This document shows, one piece after another, positions 5,465 through 5,506 of a stretch of 5,506 bases of DNA. The translations under genes and the position numbers were made by a program. Every line of letters starts with the position of its first letter. Positions within the stretch are counted from its first letter, which is position 1. This DNA comes from Armatimonadota bacterium (GTDB lineage Bacteria; Armatimonadota; SYMT01), in assembly GCA_020696885.1 (NCBI GenBank), contig JAJFMS010000298.1:1-5506 (forward strand). Direction: 5' to 3'. Under the pieces are notes generated by a model that was not told the origin of the DNA, made no database searches, and saw only the letters and a list, made by a program, of their open reading frames with translations.

Positions 5465-5506
5465 GAATCCTCCCGCTACGCGGGCGAGATCCGGGAGGCG
5501 GCGGTG

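Larger units (their letters stand above)
5154..5506. other. Gene-free repeat and hairpin cluster up to the right edge
   Basis: I see no credible gene on either strand in these 353 bases. They hold the 7-bp repeats at 5168-5195 and 5437-5464, the 8-bp repeat at 5233-5256, and a run of palindromes: GCTAG/CTAGC around CTTT (5288-5301), an 11-bp perfect stem ATCGCCCGCCC/GGGCGGGCGAT (5305-5315 and 5327-5337), CGCTGCAGCG (5344-5353), CCGGCTG/CAGCCGG around GAG (5362-5378), CCTGCAGG (5382-5389), and competing stems CCCGC/GCGGG (5472-5484) and CCTCCCG/CGGGAGG (5469-5475 and 5492-5498). Such repeats often break assemblies, which would explain a contig end here. Confidence 0.7.

Noticed and set aside
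5154..5506. Insertion sequence
   Set aside because: There is no transposase frame or recognisable fragment, and no target duplication is visible; only a non-autonomous element would be possible.

Overview
The window looks like a bacterial chromosomal fragment of high GC content (roughly 60-65% by eye), read almost entirely on the minus strand. Four protein genes are supported: the 5' two thirds of dnaX (cut by the left edge), and a compact three-gene operon encoding an ABC-2 type exporter ATPase, its membrane permease, and a membrane-anchored TPR-like protein of unknown function. Two RNA genes are supported: a large-type bacterial SRP RNA (Alu plus S domain) just upstream of dnaX, and a candidate 72-nt small RNA with its own promoter and terminator, on the plus strand upstream of the ABC operon. 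The first ten bases equal the end of the common Illumina adapter and interrupt dnaX, so the window is probably a whole short contig whose left tip is not genomic.

Organism: an SRP RNA next to dnaX is the arrangement in Bacillus and relatives, and a large SRP RNA is typical of Firmicutes, Thermotogae and some deep-branching phyla. The ABC operon with its TPR-like third protein reminds me of Armatimonadota-type genomes, but this is an impression. I would place it as a free-living, probably uncultured, deep-branching bacterium and go no further.

Layout: 1-984 (minus) dnaX; 985-1049 a short leader without an evident Shine-Dalgarno; 1050-1090 a long GC-rich hairpin, probable terminator of the SRP RNA; about 1120-1386 (minus) SRP RNA, with a promoter at 1393-1421; 1411-1476 a hairpin built of 7-bp repeat units that overlaps both the promoter -35 box and the stop codon of the next gene; 1476-2993 (minus) TPR-like protein; 2995-3858 (minus) permease; 3858-4823 (minus) ATPase; 4824-5046 an intergenic stretch that must hold the operon promoter, although I see no convincing -35/-10 pair in it; 5047-5153 (plus) candidate small RNA; 5154-5506 no gene, but a dense cluster of short repeats and hairpins.

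Function: the SRP RNA and dnaX belong to the housekeeping core (membrane protein targeting, replication clamp loading). The three operon genes are coupled by a 1-nt overlap and a 1-nt gap, so they are very likely co-translated and work as one membrane system; its substrate cannot be read from the sequence. The most novel-looking item is the small RNA, which carries 12 nt identical to the 3' end of typical 16S rRNA (the anti-Shine-Dalgarno region). The two sets of 7-bp repeats arranged as inverted repeats between genes are the second.
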